Below are positions 7,902-16,787 of a DNA stretch of 64,000 nucleotides, piece by piece. The translations under genes and the position numbers were made by a program. Position 1 is the stretch's first letter. Every line of letters begins with the position of its first letter. Origin of the DNA: Kribbella sp. ALI-6-A (GTDB taxonomy: Bacteria > Actinomycetota > Actinomycetes > Propionibacteriales > Kribbellaceae); assembly GCF_001984195.1 (NCBI RefSeq), contig NZ_MTQN01000009.1, forward strand, positions 1,106,248 to 1,170,247, read 5' to 3'. The notes below the pieces were generated by a model, which was given only the letters and a program-made list of their open reading frames with translations, did no database searches and had not been told where the DNA came from.

Positions 7902-10900
7902 ATGTCGCTGTCCACCCGTCACCCCGCCCGGTGGTGGCTCGCCGCGTCCGCCGTGTTGCTGCTCGCCCCGTCCGTCGCCTCCGCCGCCCCACCCATGGGT
8001 ACGTCGATGGCCGTGTCCGCCGGGACTGTCACGGCTGAGCGGGCGCGCGGCAAGATCGATCCGTCGCTGCTCGACACCGCCCGGACCCAGCGCTCGGCGA
8101 ACGGGCGCGTCGAGGCCGCCGTCGTACTGACCTCGAACGCTCCAGCTGCGACCAGCCCTCAGCAGGTCACCGCGGAACTGGAGGCCCAGGCCGCCGAGAC
8201 GCAGAGGCCGGTGCTCGACACCGTGCGCGCGCTCGGCGATGAGGTGGTGAGCACGTTCTGGCTGAAGAACATGGTGCTCGTCCGCGCCACCCCGCAGACC
8301 CTTCAGGCGCTGGCCACCAACGACCTCGTCGACCGGATCATCCCCAACTTCGAGCTGACCGCGCCCGACCAGAAGCCGGTCGCCACCACCGCGACCGACG
8401 ACAGCACCTGGGGCCTGGCCAAGATCGGCGCCGACCGCGTGCAGACCGAGCGCGGCCTGACCGGTGAAGGCGTCCGGGTCGCGATCCTCGACACCGGGAT
8501 CGACCCGAACCACCCCGACCTGGCCGGCAAGCTGGTCAGCACCGACCCGAACGACCCCGAGCACCCCGGCGGCTGGCTCGAGTTCGGAAGCGGCGGTGAG
8601 CCGATCCACTCCCAGCCGCACGACAGCAGCTACCACGGCACCCACGTCGCCGGAACGGTTGCCGGCGGCAATGCCTCCGGCACGCGGATCGGTGTTGCCC
8701 CCGGCGCCGAACTGATGGCCGGCCTGGTCATCCCGAACGGCACCGGCTCCCTGGCGCAGGTGATCGCCGGTATGGAGTGGGCGATCGCGCCGTACGACGC
8801 CGACGGCAAGTCGGCCGGTGAACCCGCCGATGTGGTGAGCATGTCACTGGGCGCCGAGGGCTTCGAGGACGAGATGATCGAGCCCGTCCGCAACATCTAC
8901 CGCGCCGGCGTCTTCCCGGCCTTTGCGATCGGCAACGAGTGCCTGCCTGGCGGCTCCTCCAGCCCGGGCAACGTGTACGAGTCGGTCAGCGTCGGCGCCA
9001 CCGACGCGAACGACGACGTCCCGGACTGGTCCTGCGGCGGTACCGTCCAGCGGACCGACTGGGTCGACGCGCCGAGCGAATGGCCCTCGTCGTTCGTCGT
9101 ACCGGACATCTCCGCGCCGGGCGTCGACGTTTACTCGACCCTGCCCGACGGCTCGTACGGCGAGCTCAGCGGTACGTCGATGGCCACGCCGCACGTCTCC
9201 GGCACGGTCGCGCTGATGCTGCAGGCCCGCCCGGACCTCTCGGTCGACGAGGCCCTCGACATCCTCGCCGGGACGTCGGTGCACGACAGCCGGTACGGCG
9301 CCCTGCCGAACGACCGGTTCGGGCGCGGCCGGATCGACGCGTTCGCCGCGGTCACCGAGGCCGGGCTGAAGAGCGGGATCCGCGGTGTCGTCAAGGACGA
9401 CAAGTCGGGCAAGGTCCTGACCGGCGTGACAGTCACGTTGCCGAGCGGTCGCGCGGTGAGCACGGATGCCGCCGGCACCTTCGAGTTGCGCGTTGCTCCG
9501 GGGACGTACAAGATCACGCTCTCCCGTTTCGGCTACCGGAGCACGACCGCGACCGCCACGGTCAAGGCCGATCGGCTCACCGAACTGCGGGTCGAGCTCG
9601 ATCGCACCCGCTGGGGCACGATCACCGGCAAGGTCACCTACGGTCCGACCGGCAGCACGGTGCCGGGAGCAACGGTCGAGGTGCAGGACGTGCCCGACAA
9701 GCTGGTCGCGACGACCGGCCGGGACGGGCGGTACACGATCCGCGACGTACCGGAGGGCAAGTACCAGGTCGTCGCGAACGCACCCGGAATCTCCCGGACC
9801 GCGCCGGCTGCTGTCGCCGTACGGACGCAGGGGCGGCTCGACCTGGCATTGCCGAAGCCGTTCCCGACCGAACGGCCGTCGGTCTCGGCCGCCGGTGCCC
9901 AGGGCAACTCGGACATCTGGTGGCCGGAGCTGAACGCCGACGGCAGCCTGGTCGCGTACGCCACGGCGTCGTCCAACCTGGTTGCCAACGACACCAACAA
10001 CGACCTCGACGTCTTCGTCACCGACCAGACGACCGGCGCCGTCGAGCGGGTCTCGGTCTCGTCATCCGGTGAGCAGGGCAACAGCTTCTCGCTCTCCCCC
10101 ACGCTCAGCGCCGACGGCCGGTACGTCGGCTTCAACAGCGCGGCGTCGAACCTCGTCGCCGGTGACACCAACGGGCAGACCGACGCGTTCGTGCACGACC
10201 GGACCACCGGCACCACGACGCTCGTCTCGGTCACGCCATCAGGTGCTCCGGGCAACGGATTGTCCGGGCCGCCGTCGTTCACCGCGGACGGCCGGTACGT
10301 GACGTTCAACAGCGACGCCGACAACCTGGTCGCGAGCGACACCAACGGCCAGACTGACGTCTTCGTCCGCGACCTGCGGACCGGGACCACCGAGCGGATC
10401 TCCGTCGCCCCGGACGGATCCGGCGGCAACGGCGGCTCCCGCGAGCAGTCGATCAGCGCCGACGGCCGGTACGTCGCCTTCGTCAGCGACGCGAGCAACC
10501 TGACCGGCGACGACGTGGAGTTCCAGCGCGACCTGTTCGTTCGGGACCGGGTCGCCGGGACAACGCGACGCATCGCCGACCCGGACCTCGCCGGTGAGTA
10601 CTCGTCGCCGCTGATCAGTGCCGACGGCACCAAGATGGTGTTCGAGAACCGCAGCGCGCCGTCGTGGGCGAACCACGTGCACGTCTTCGACCTGCGGACC
10701 GGCCAGGCCGAGCTCGCCTCGGTCGCGACGTCCGGGGCCGAGGGCAACGACTGGTCGTTCGCACCGTCGATCAGCGCGGACGGGACGAAGGTCGCCTTCT
10801 ACAGCGACTCGACGAACCTCGTGGCCGGTGACACCAACGGCAAGCCGGACATCTTCGTTCGCGATCTGGCGGCGAAGACCACGACGTTCGTGTCGGGCGG

Positions 10901-11330
10901 ACCGCTCGGTGTCCAGGGCGACGGACGCTCCGAGCTGCCGAACCTCAGCGGCAACGGCCGGTACGTCGCCTTCCAGAGCACCTCGACGAACCTGGTCGGC
11001 GGCGACACGAACCACCGTTCGGACATCTTCGTGCACGACCTGGCCCCTGGCCCGGAGGCCCGCTGGGCGCTGACGGACCTGTCGGTCACTCCGACGAAAG
11101 TCCGCCCGGGCCAGTGGGTGGTCGCGAGCGCTTGGCTGAAGAACGTCGGCGAGGCCGCCGGCACCTACACCTCCACGCTGAAGCTGGACGGCCAGGTCGT
11201 CGCGGAGCGGCTGGTTGCTCTGCGCAGCAACCGGGACACGCGGGTGATGTTCACCTTCCGTAGTCCCGCTGTCGGCACCTATCCCCTGACGCTGGGCCCG
11301 CTCTCGACCCAGCTGACCGTACGGCGCTGA
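7902..11330 (+). CDS. secreted subtilisin-like serine protease (S8) with PD40 beta-propeller
   Basis: 1142 aa. Sec signal ends near VASAAP (residue 29), followed by an inhibitor-I9-like propeptide (50-150). Catalytic triad: Asp197 in VAILDTGID, His245 in HGTHVAG, Ser426 in GTSMATPHVSGT, with oxyanion Asn345. Two carboxypeptidase-regulatory-like beta domains follow (about 485-660), then seven TolB/PD40-type repeats (about 665-1060, recurring LSADGRYVxF and DTNGxTDxFVxD), forming a propeller, and a C-terminal CARDB-like domain. GAGGAG precedes the ATG. An extracellular protease whose propeller may bind a polymer or partner; target unknown. Confidence 0.93.
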   Translation: MSLSTRHPARWWLAASAVLLLAPSVASAAPPMGTSMAVSAGTVTAERARGKIDPSLLDTARTQRSANGRVEAAVVLTSNAPAATSPQQVTAELEAQAAETQRPVLDTVRALGDEVVSTFWLKNMVLVRATPQTLQALATNDLVDRIIPNFELTAPDQKPVATTATDDSTWGLAKIGADRVQTERGLTGEGVRVAILDTGIDPNHPDLAGKLVSTDPNDPEHPGGWLEFGSGGEPIHSQPHDSSYHGTHVAGTVAGGNASGTRIGVAPGAELMAGLVIPNGTGSLAQVIAGMEWAIAPYDADGKSAGEPADVVSMSLGAEGFEDEMIEPVRNIYRAGVFPAFAIGNECLPGGSSSPGNVYESVSVGATDANDDVPDWSCGGTVQRTDWVDAPSEWPSSFVVPDISAPGVDVYSTLPDGSYGELSGTSMATPHVSGTVALMLQARPDLSVDEALDILAGTSVHDSRYGALPNDRFGRGRIDAFAAVTEAGLKSGIRGVVKDDKSGKVLTGVTVTLPSGRAVSTDAAGTFELRVAPGTYKITLSRFGYRSTTATATVKADRLTELRVELDRTRWGTITGKVTYGPTGSTVPGATVEVQDVPDKLVATTGRDGRYTIRDVPEGKYQVVANAPGISRTAPAAVAVRTQGRLDLALPKPFPTERPSVSAAGAQGNSDIWWPELNADGSLVAYATASSNLVANDTNNDLDVFVTDQTTGAVERVSVSSSGEQGNSFSLSPTLSADGRYVGFNSAASNLVAGDTNGQTDAFVHDRTTGTTTLVSVTPSGAPGNGLSGPPSFTADGRYVTFNSDADNLVASDTNGQTDVFVRDLRTGTTERISVAPDGSGGNGGSREQSISADGRYVAFVSDASNLTGDDVEFQRDLFVRDRVAGTTRRIADPDLAGEYSSPLISADGTKMVFENRSAPSWANHVHVFDLRTGQAELASVATSGAEGNDWSFAPSISADGTKVAFYSDSTNLVAGDTNGKPDIFVRDLAAKTTTFVSGGPLGVQGDGRSELPNLSGNGRYVAFQSTSTNLVGGDTNHRSDIFVHDLAPGPEARWALTDLSVTPTKVRPGQWVVASAWLKNVGEAAGTYTSTLKLDGQVVAERLVALRSNRDTRVMFTFRSPAVGTYPLTLGPLSTQLTVRR

Positions 11331-11350
11331 ATTCAAAGCGCTGACTGACC

Positions 11351-11382
11351 GCGGCCGGCCCGGCCCTGACCGGGCCGGCCGC
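11351..11382 (+). terminator. strong GC hairpin after the protease gene
   Basis: GCGGCCGGCCCGG pairs perfectly with CCGGGCCGGCCGC (13 bp) over a 6-base loop, 20 bases after the stop. Confidence 0.8.
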
Positions 11383-11447
11383 TTCGTCGTACCGATCGTT
11401 GTCGGGATTTTCGACCGAGTTTCGCCCGTCGGCAGCAAACTGGAGCC

Positions 11448-12503
11448 ATGAACCGGCGGATGACGTGGGCGGGGCTCGCCGCGCTCGGGATGACGGCTGC
11501 GGTCGCCTGCACCACAACTGACGACGCGGCACCCCCTGCGTCCACTCCCAGTACGGCGGTCAACTCCACGCCCGCCCCGTCATCCGTCCCTCCACCGTCC
11601 AGCCCAACGCCGACCCCCTCGCCGACACCGTCTGCTCCTGCGCCCGATCCGGTGTCGCTGCAGGCGCTGTCGGCGAAGAAGTATCCCGGCGGCACCTTGC
11701 GGCTGGGCCGGGTGCTCGCCCGCAACGCGGCGTACACGCGGTACTTCGTCACGTACCCGAGCGGGTCGCTGACGATCTCCGGCATCCTCAACGTGCCGTC
11801 GACCCCCGGGCCGCACCCCGCGCTGGTCCTCAACCACGGCCACATCGACCCGGCCATCTACACCAACGGCCGCGGCCTGATGCGCGAACAGGACTACCTC
11901 GCCCGCCGCGGGTACGTCGTCCTGCACACCGACTATCGCAACCACGCCCAGTCGTCGAAGGACCCCGGCAACGAGGTCAACGTCCGCCTCGGCTACACCG
12001 AGGACGCGATCAACGCCGTCCTCGCGCTGCGCACCTCCCAGTACGTCGACCCCAACCGCATCGGCATGCTCGGCCGCTCGATGGGCGGCGGCATCACCTA
12101 CAACGTCCTGGTCGCCCAGCCCGGCCTGGTCAAGGCCGCCGTCGTCTTCGCCCCCGTCAGCTCCGACGCCGTCGACAACTTCAACCGCTGGACCCGCCCC
12201 AACACGACCGTCGCGAACGCCATCGTCCGCGCCCACGGCGCCCCGAACCGCAACCCGACGTTCTGGCGCAACATCTCCGCCGTCAACTTCTTCGACCGCG
12301 TCACCGAACCGGTCCTGATCCACCACGGCTCCGCGGACTCGACCTGCCCGATCGCGTGGTCCACCGAAACCCTCGCCGCGCTGAAGAAGGCCGGCAAGAA
12401 CGCCACGATGTACACGTACCCGGGCGAGGAACACGCTTTCGGTCCCGCATGGCCGACGTCGATGGCCCGCACGGTGAGCTTCCTCAAGCAGCAGGGGCTC
12501 TAG
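11448..12503 (+). CDS. secreted alpha/beta hydrolase lipoprotein (dienelactone-hydrolase/S9-like)
   Basis: 351 aa. Lipoprotein signal with AAVAC (Cys21), a Pro/Ser/Thr-rich linker (25-68), then an alpha/beta hydrolase fold. Predicted triad: Ser211 in GRSMGGG, Asp297 in HHGSADSTC, His329 in GEEHAFGP; oxyanion strand LVLNHGHID. Such proteins act as surface esterases or peptidases. No convincing ribosome site beyond GGAG two bases before the ATG, so the start may be leaderless. Stands alone. Confidence 0.85.
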   Translation: MNRRMTWAGLAALGMTAAVACTTTDDAAPPASTPSTAVNSTPAPSSVPPPSSPTPTPSPTPSAPAPDPVSLQALSAKKYPGGTLRLGRVLARNAAYTRYFVTYPSGSLTISGILNVPSTPGPHPALVLNHGHIDPAIYTNGRGLMREQDYLARRGYVVLHTDYRNHAQSSKDPGNEVNVRLGYTEDAINAVLALRTSQYVDPNRIGMLGRSMGGGITYNVLVAQPGLVKAAVVFAPVSSDAVDNFNRWTRPNTTVANAIVRAHGAPNRNPTFWRNISAVNFFDRVTEPVLIHHGSADSTCPIAWSTETLAALKKAGKNATMYTYPGEEHAFGPAWPTSMARTVSFLKQQGL

Positions 12504-12572
12504 GGCTTGACCGCCGTCCCTCCCCACGACCAAGGGAACGCGCACAACTGACTCGGCACCGGGTTCGGCTCT

Positions 12573-13238
12573 TCAGGGCACCCGTCGCACGATCGCCCAT
12601 CCCACCGCGGCGAATCCGGCCGCCTGCAAGCCCCACCCGATCAGGTCGAGCGTGTGGTTCGGGACGACAACCGCCGCCACGATGTGGATCGGCTGCGACA
12701 CGATCACCGCCACTGCGGCCCAGCGTGGGACCACCTGCGACCGCCACAGCGCGATCCCCAGCAGGATCGTTCCGATCACGTGACCGACCACGAAAAGCAC
12801 CTCAGCGATCTCCGTTGTCGGATGCGCCGCGTCGTACAGCCTGGTCACCTCGCGCGCGGCGAAGCCTGCCTCCGGCCCGATCCACAGCAACTGATCGGCG
12901 GCGGCCAGCCACCCGAGCGCCAGATACCCCGGAACGAGCAGCACCATCGCCGCCGCGGTCAACTGTGGTGCCCGCGACCGCGTCATCCGGCCGACCGCGT
13001 ACGCCGCAGGCACCAACGTCAGCACCGCGACGAACCCCAGCCACAGCACCAGCGACGCCCTGCCCGGCTCGGCGATCGCCTTGCTCACCATCGTCGAACT
13101 GTCGTCCACCGTGTCGTACGGCAGCACGTACCGCAGTACGGCGACTGCCGCCGGCCCGATCGGCAACAGCAACGCGGTACTCCACACCGCCCACCGCCGC
13201 GCCACGACCGGCCGCGCAACCCCAGCAACCGTCGTCAT
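12573..13238 (-). CDS. multi-pass membrane protein of unknown function
   Basis: 221 aa starting MTTVAGVARPVVARRWAVW, about six hydrophobic helices (LLLPIGPAAVAVL, LVLWLGFVAVLTLVPAAYA, AAMVLLVPGYLALGWLAAA, EVLFVVGHVIGTILLGIALW, AAVAVIVSQPIHIVAAVVV). A longer in-frame ORF exists, but this ATG overlaps the stop of the upstream gene (ATGA). Resembles small DUF4386-like integral membrane proteins; assignment not firm. Divergent from the histidine kinase. Confidence 0.7.
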   Translation of the reverse strand: MTTVAGVARPVVARRWAVWSTALLLPIGPAAVAVLRYVLPYDTVDDSSTMVSKAIAEPGRASLVLWLGFVAVLTLVPAAYAVGRMTRSRAPQLTAAAMVLLVPGYLALGWLAAADQLLWIGPEAGFAAREVTRLYDAAHPTTEIAEVLFVVGHVIGTILLGIALWRSQVVPRWAAVAVIVSQPIHIVAAVVVPNHTLDLIGWGLQAAGFAAVGWAIVRRVP

Positions 13239-13588
13239 CGCGCACTCACCAACTCCTGCGCCGGCACCAGCAGCAACGCCGTCGCCAGGACGGTCAGCCC
13301 GACCACCACGCCGGCCGCCACGACCGCACCCACCGGGACGTCGTCCACGAAGAACGCCGGCAGCGCGGCGGCCGCCGACAGCACCCGTACGACGATCAGC
13401 GGCACGACCGCCCGCCGCCGCCCGCGCCACGCCAGGGCCACCAGGACCAGACTGACCAGCCCGAGCCCGGCGCCCAGCAGCGCGATTTCCATCGGCGGAT
13501 GCTCTCCGTCGGTCAGCAGCGGACCGGCCAGGTCCCCCACCGACAGCACCGCGAGCAGCACCAGCCCCCACCGAAACCTTCCAGACAT
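13235..13588 (-). CDS. small membrane protein of unknown function
   Basis: About 117 aa, four hydrophobic segments (GLVLLAVLSVGDLAGPLL, EIALLGAGLGLVSLVLVALAW, VVPLIVVRVLSAAAALPAFF, VAAGVVVGLTVLATALLLV). The ATG at 13588 has AAGGGGG upstream; an upstream start at 13615 is less likely. Translationally coupled to the next membrane protein. Divergent from the two-component genes, so both may belong to that regulon. No recognised family. Confidence 0.65.
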   Translation of the reverse strand: MSGRFRWGLVLLAVLSVGDLAGPLLTDGEHPPMEIALLGAGLGLVSLVLVALAWRGRRRAVVPLIVVRVLSAAAALPAFFVDDVPVGAVVAAGVVVGLTVLATALLLVPAQELVSAR

Positions 13589-13747
13589 CACGTTCGCCCC
13601 CTTCGACGATTGCACTTGCCGATCAGCCTCCCGCCGGACCGGCCTTCGCGCCGGAGGCCGCGATCACCGGTGGACCGGGAGATCGCCCGGAAACCCAGGG
13701 AGCGCGATCCCGGGACTCCGGGACGTTTCCAGGCGCACACTGAGGCC

Positions 13748-15946
13748 ATGACGAGGGCATGGCTGCCCGGCCGCCGGCGGCTGGCAGCGGGGTTGGGGAC
13801 GTTGGCGGCGGTCGAAGTGGTCGCCGCGGTCGTGTTCACCATGCTCGCGGGCTGGTCCGTGCGGGACGCGTTCGACGCCTTTGTGGTGACCAACGCGTTG
13901 ATGGGGTTCGCGTTCGGCACCTGCGGCGCGGTGATCGCCTGGCACCGGCCGGCCAACCCGATCGGCTGGTTGTTCCTCGCCGACGGGATCGGCCACGCCA
14001 CGACCGCGGCCGGCGCTCCTCTGCTGCAGCTGCTGCGCGACTCCTCGGCGCCGATCGGGCTGCAGCGTGGCACGCTGACGGTGATCGAATGGGCCTGGCC
14101 GTGGTCGATCGGCTTGTTCCTTCCGCTCGCCCTCCTGTTGTTCCCCGATGGACACCTGCTCTCGCCGCGCTGGCGACCGGTCGCCTGGGCGATCGTGCTG
14201 ACGTCACCGCTGTTCGCGCTGGAGATGGGCACGGGCGGCGAGGCGCCGTTCGAGGGTGGTCCGACGGGTTATCTGAAGCTGCCGTCGTACGAGGCCTTGC
14301 AGCCACTCTGGACGCTCACCGAGCTCCGCGGTCTGCTCGCCTTCCTGCTGGCGATCGTGTGCCTGGTGATCCGCTACCGCCGCGCCACCGAGACGGGCCG
14401 CCGGCAACTCCTGTGGTTGCTGCTGGCCGCGGTGATCGCGCTCTCGCTGATGATCCCGTGGTCCCTGGTGGCCGGTACGCCGGTGTTCGTGCTGCTCGCG
14501 ATTCCTCTGGTTCCCGTTGCGGTCGCGGTGGCGATCGTCCGGCACCAACTGCTCGACATCCGGCTGGTCGTCTCCCGGGCCATCGCCTGGGGCCTGCTGT
14601 CCTTCGTTGCCATTGGCACCTACGTGGTGCTGGTCGCGATCACCGACTCGTTCGTCTCGTCGCGCTTCGGCCGCTCGGCGGCGCTGACCGTGGTCGTCGC
14701 GCTGCTGATCGCGCCGGTGCTTCCGCGGTTGCAACGGCTGGTCGATCGCGCCATGTACGGAGACCGCCGTGACCCCGCTCGGGTCGCCTCCCGGATCGGC
14801 GCCGAACTGTCCGCGAACCCCAGCGGCGGCCTGGACACCGTCGCCGCTGCGATCCGGACGGCGTTGCGCTTTCCGTACGTCGCACTCGAGACGCCTGATC
14901 TCCCGTCCTCGTCCATCCGCGCGACGCCTTCCGCACCCGATCGCGTCGTCTCGATGGACCTTTCCTACGGCGGCGCCTCGGTTGGCTCATTGCTCATCGG
15001 CCTTCGCCCCGGCGAGTCCGAACTCACCCTTGCCGACCGCAACGTACTCGCCCTCGTCGCTGTCCCGCTCGCCGTCGCCGTCCACGCGACCCGACTCTCC
15101 GCCGAACTGCAGACCTCCCGCGAGCAACTGGTCTCCGCCCGGGAAGAAGAACGCCGCCGCCTGCGCCGCGATCTCCACGACGGCCTCGGCCCGGCCCTCA
15201 CCGGCGTCGCCTTCACCGCCGACGCCGCCGCGAACCTGGTCACCGCCGACCCGGCCCGCGCCTCGGAACTCCTGCGCAGTCTGCGTACCGACACCCGCAC
15301 AGCGATTGCCGACGTACGCCGCCTGGTCGACGACCTCCGACCGCCCGCACTGGACGAGGTCGGACTGATCGGCGCCCTCCGCCAGCGCGCCGATCAGCTG
15401 TCCTGGCGAGCGGACGGCGCCCCGATCCGCGTCCGGGTCGAGGCCGACGAACTGCCCGCGCTGCCCGCCGCGCTGGAAGTCGCGGCGTACCGGATCGCGA
15501 CGGAAGCGCTCACCAACGTCGTACGGCACTCGCGCGCGACCACCGCCGTTCTCACCCTTCGCTGCGGATCCGGCCTGGAACTCGAGGTCCTGGACGACGG
15601 CCCGCCCCAAGGCCCGTGGGTTCCTGGCGTCGGCCTGCAAGCCATGTGCGACCGCGCGACCGAACTCGGCGGCCGCGTCGAGGCCGGGCCGACGCCGTCG
15701 GGCGGTCGCGTCGCAGCTTGGCTCCCACTGAACCTGTACGGCGACGCGTCGTCGGTGGAGATGATCGAGCAGCACCGGGGCGGTCTGGTCGAGCCGCCAG
15801 CGAACGAGCCGGCGGGAAGCCTCGCGGCGGAGCGTGCTGAGCGTGCGGGGCGTGCCGAGCCCGCGGGGCGTGCGGAGCGCGCGGGGCGTGCCGAGCGTCC
15901 GGCTCGCGACGACTTCACCAGCCGCTCGGCGGCACCAGATGAGTGA
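13748..15946 (+). CDS. NarL-type sensor histidine kinase
   Basis: 732 aa. N-terminal half has eight or more hydrophobic helices (FTMLAGWSVRD, SIGLFLPLALLLFPDGHL, LLWLLLAAVIALSLMIPW); then a GAF-like region; then a HisKA_3 dimerisation domain with phospho-acceptor His in REEERRRLRRDLHDGLGP, and a HATPase_c domain (ALTNVVRHSRA, LEVLDDGPP, GVGLQAM). The last 30 residues are a low-complexity tail of AERAGRA repeats. The long 5' extension of this frame is non-coding. The stop overlaps the response-regulator ATG by 8 bases. Signal unknown. Confidence 0.92.
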   Translation: MTRAWLPGRRRLAAGLGTLAAVEVVAAVVFTMLAGWSVRDAFDAFVVTNALMGFAFGTCGAVIAWHRPANPIGWLFLADGIGHATTAAGAPLLQLLRDSSAPIGLQRGTLTVIEWAWPWSIGLFLPLALLLFPDGHLLSPRWRPVAWAIVLTSPLFALEMGTGGEAPFEGGPTGYLKLPSYEALQPLWTLTELRGLLAFLLAIVCLVIRYRRATETGRRQLLWLLLAAVIALSLMIPWSLVAGTPVFVLLAIPLVPVAVAVAIVRHQLLDIRLVVSRAIAWGLLSFVAIGTYVVLVAITDSFVSSRFGRSAALTVVVALLIAPVLPRLQRLVDRAMYGDRRDPARVASRIGAELSANPSGGLDTVAAAIRTALRFPYVALETPDLPSSSIRATPSAPDRVVSMDLSYGGASVGSLLIGLRPGESELTLADRNVLALVAVPLAVAVHATRLSAELQTSREQLVSAREEERRRLRRDLHDGLGPALTGVAFTADAAANLVTADPARASELLRSLRTDTRTAIADVRRLVDDLRPPALDEVGLIGALRQRADQLSWRADGAPIRVRVEADELPALPAALEVAAYRIATEALTNVVRHSRATTAVLTLRCGSGLELEVLDDGPPQGPWVPGVGLQAMCDRATELGGRVEAGPTPSGGRVAAWLPLNLYGDASSVEMIEQHRGGLVEPPANEPAGSLAAERAERAGRAEPAGRAERAGRAERPARDDFTSRSAAPDE

Positions 15947-16595
15947 GTCCCCGATCCGCGTCGTCCTCGCCGACGACCACCCCGTCGTCCGCGCCGGTCT
16001 CGCCGCGCTGCTTACCTCACTCCCAGGCATCGAGGTGGTCGGCGTCGCCGCGACCGGTCGCGAGGCGATCCGCGAGGTGCTCACCCACCGCCCCGACGTC
16101 GCCGTGCTCGACCTGCAGATGCCCGACCTGGACGGCTTCGCCGCAACCCGCGACCTGGCGCGCTCAGCTCCGGACGTCGCCGTTCTGGTGCTCACCATGT
16201 TCGAGGACGACGACTCGGTGTTCGCCGCGATGCGCGCGGGCGCCCGCGGCTACCTGGTCAAGGGCGCCGAGCAGGACGAGATCGCCCGCGCGATCCACGC
16301 CGTCGCGGCCGGCGAGGCGATCTTCGGACCCGGGGTCGCCCGGCGCGTCCTCGCGCTGTTCACGGCGCCGCCGGCCACCGAGGTCCCCTTCCCCGAACTC
16401 ACCGCCCGCGAGCACGAGATTCTCGACCTCCTCGCCGCCGGCCTGTCCAACTCCGCGATCGCGACCCGACTGTCCCTGGCCGCGAAGACCGTCGCCAACA
16501 ACGTCTCCTCGATCTTCACCAAACTGCACGTCGCCGACCGCCCGAGCGCGATCGTGCGCGCCCGCGACGCCGGCCTGGGCCGCGAGCAACCGTGA
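15939..16595 (+). CDS. NarL/FixJ family response regulator
   Basis: 218 aa from MSESPIRVVLADDHPVV. Receiver domain with acidic pair DD, phospho-acceptor Asp in VAVLDLQMPDLDGF and Lys in GYLVKGA; C-terminal LuxR HTH (LTAREHEILDLLAAGLSNSAIA). The start lies inside the kinase gene, so the pair is translationally coupled. It should be phosphorylated by the adjacent kinase; the divergent small membrane-protein genes are candidate targets. Confidence 0.93.
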   Translation: MSESPIRVVLADDHPVVRAGLAALLTSLPGIEVVGVAATGREAIREVLTHRPDVAVLDLQMPDLDGFAATRDLARSAPDVAVLVLTMFEDDDSVFAAMRAGARGYLVKGAEQDEIARAIHAVAAGEAIFGPGVARRVLALFTAPPATEVPFPELTAREHEILDLLAAGLSNSAIATRLSLAAKTVANNVSSIFTKLHVADRPSAIVRARDAGLGREQP

Positions 16596-16787
16596 GCGGG
16601 CGGTCGTGACCTGCGAGAAACTCTTCGAGCCACCCAGGCACACGGCTTCGCGATTGACTAGCCGATCGCGCCATGCATCTGGAAGCGAAGGAATTTCCTC
16701 GAGCCAGATCTAGAGAGAGCACTCGGTGCTGTGCAAGACTCCCTGCTTCGACATGCCTGTCCAATAACAAGGGGGGACACAGGCACG

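Noticed and set aside
12356..13747. 5' extension of the histidine kinase frame
   Set aside because: Pro/Arg-rich with no domain; it is antisense to two membrane-protein genes. The kinase starts at 13748.
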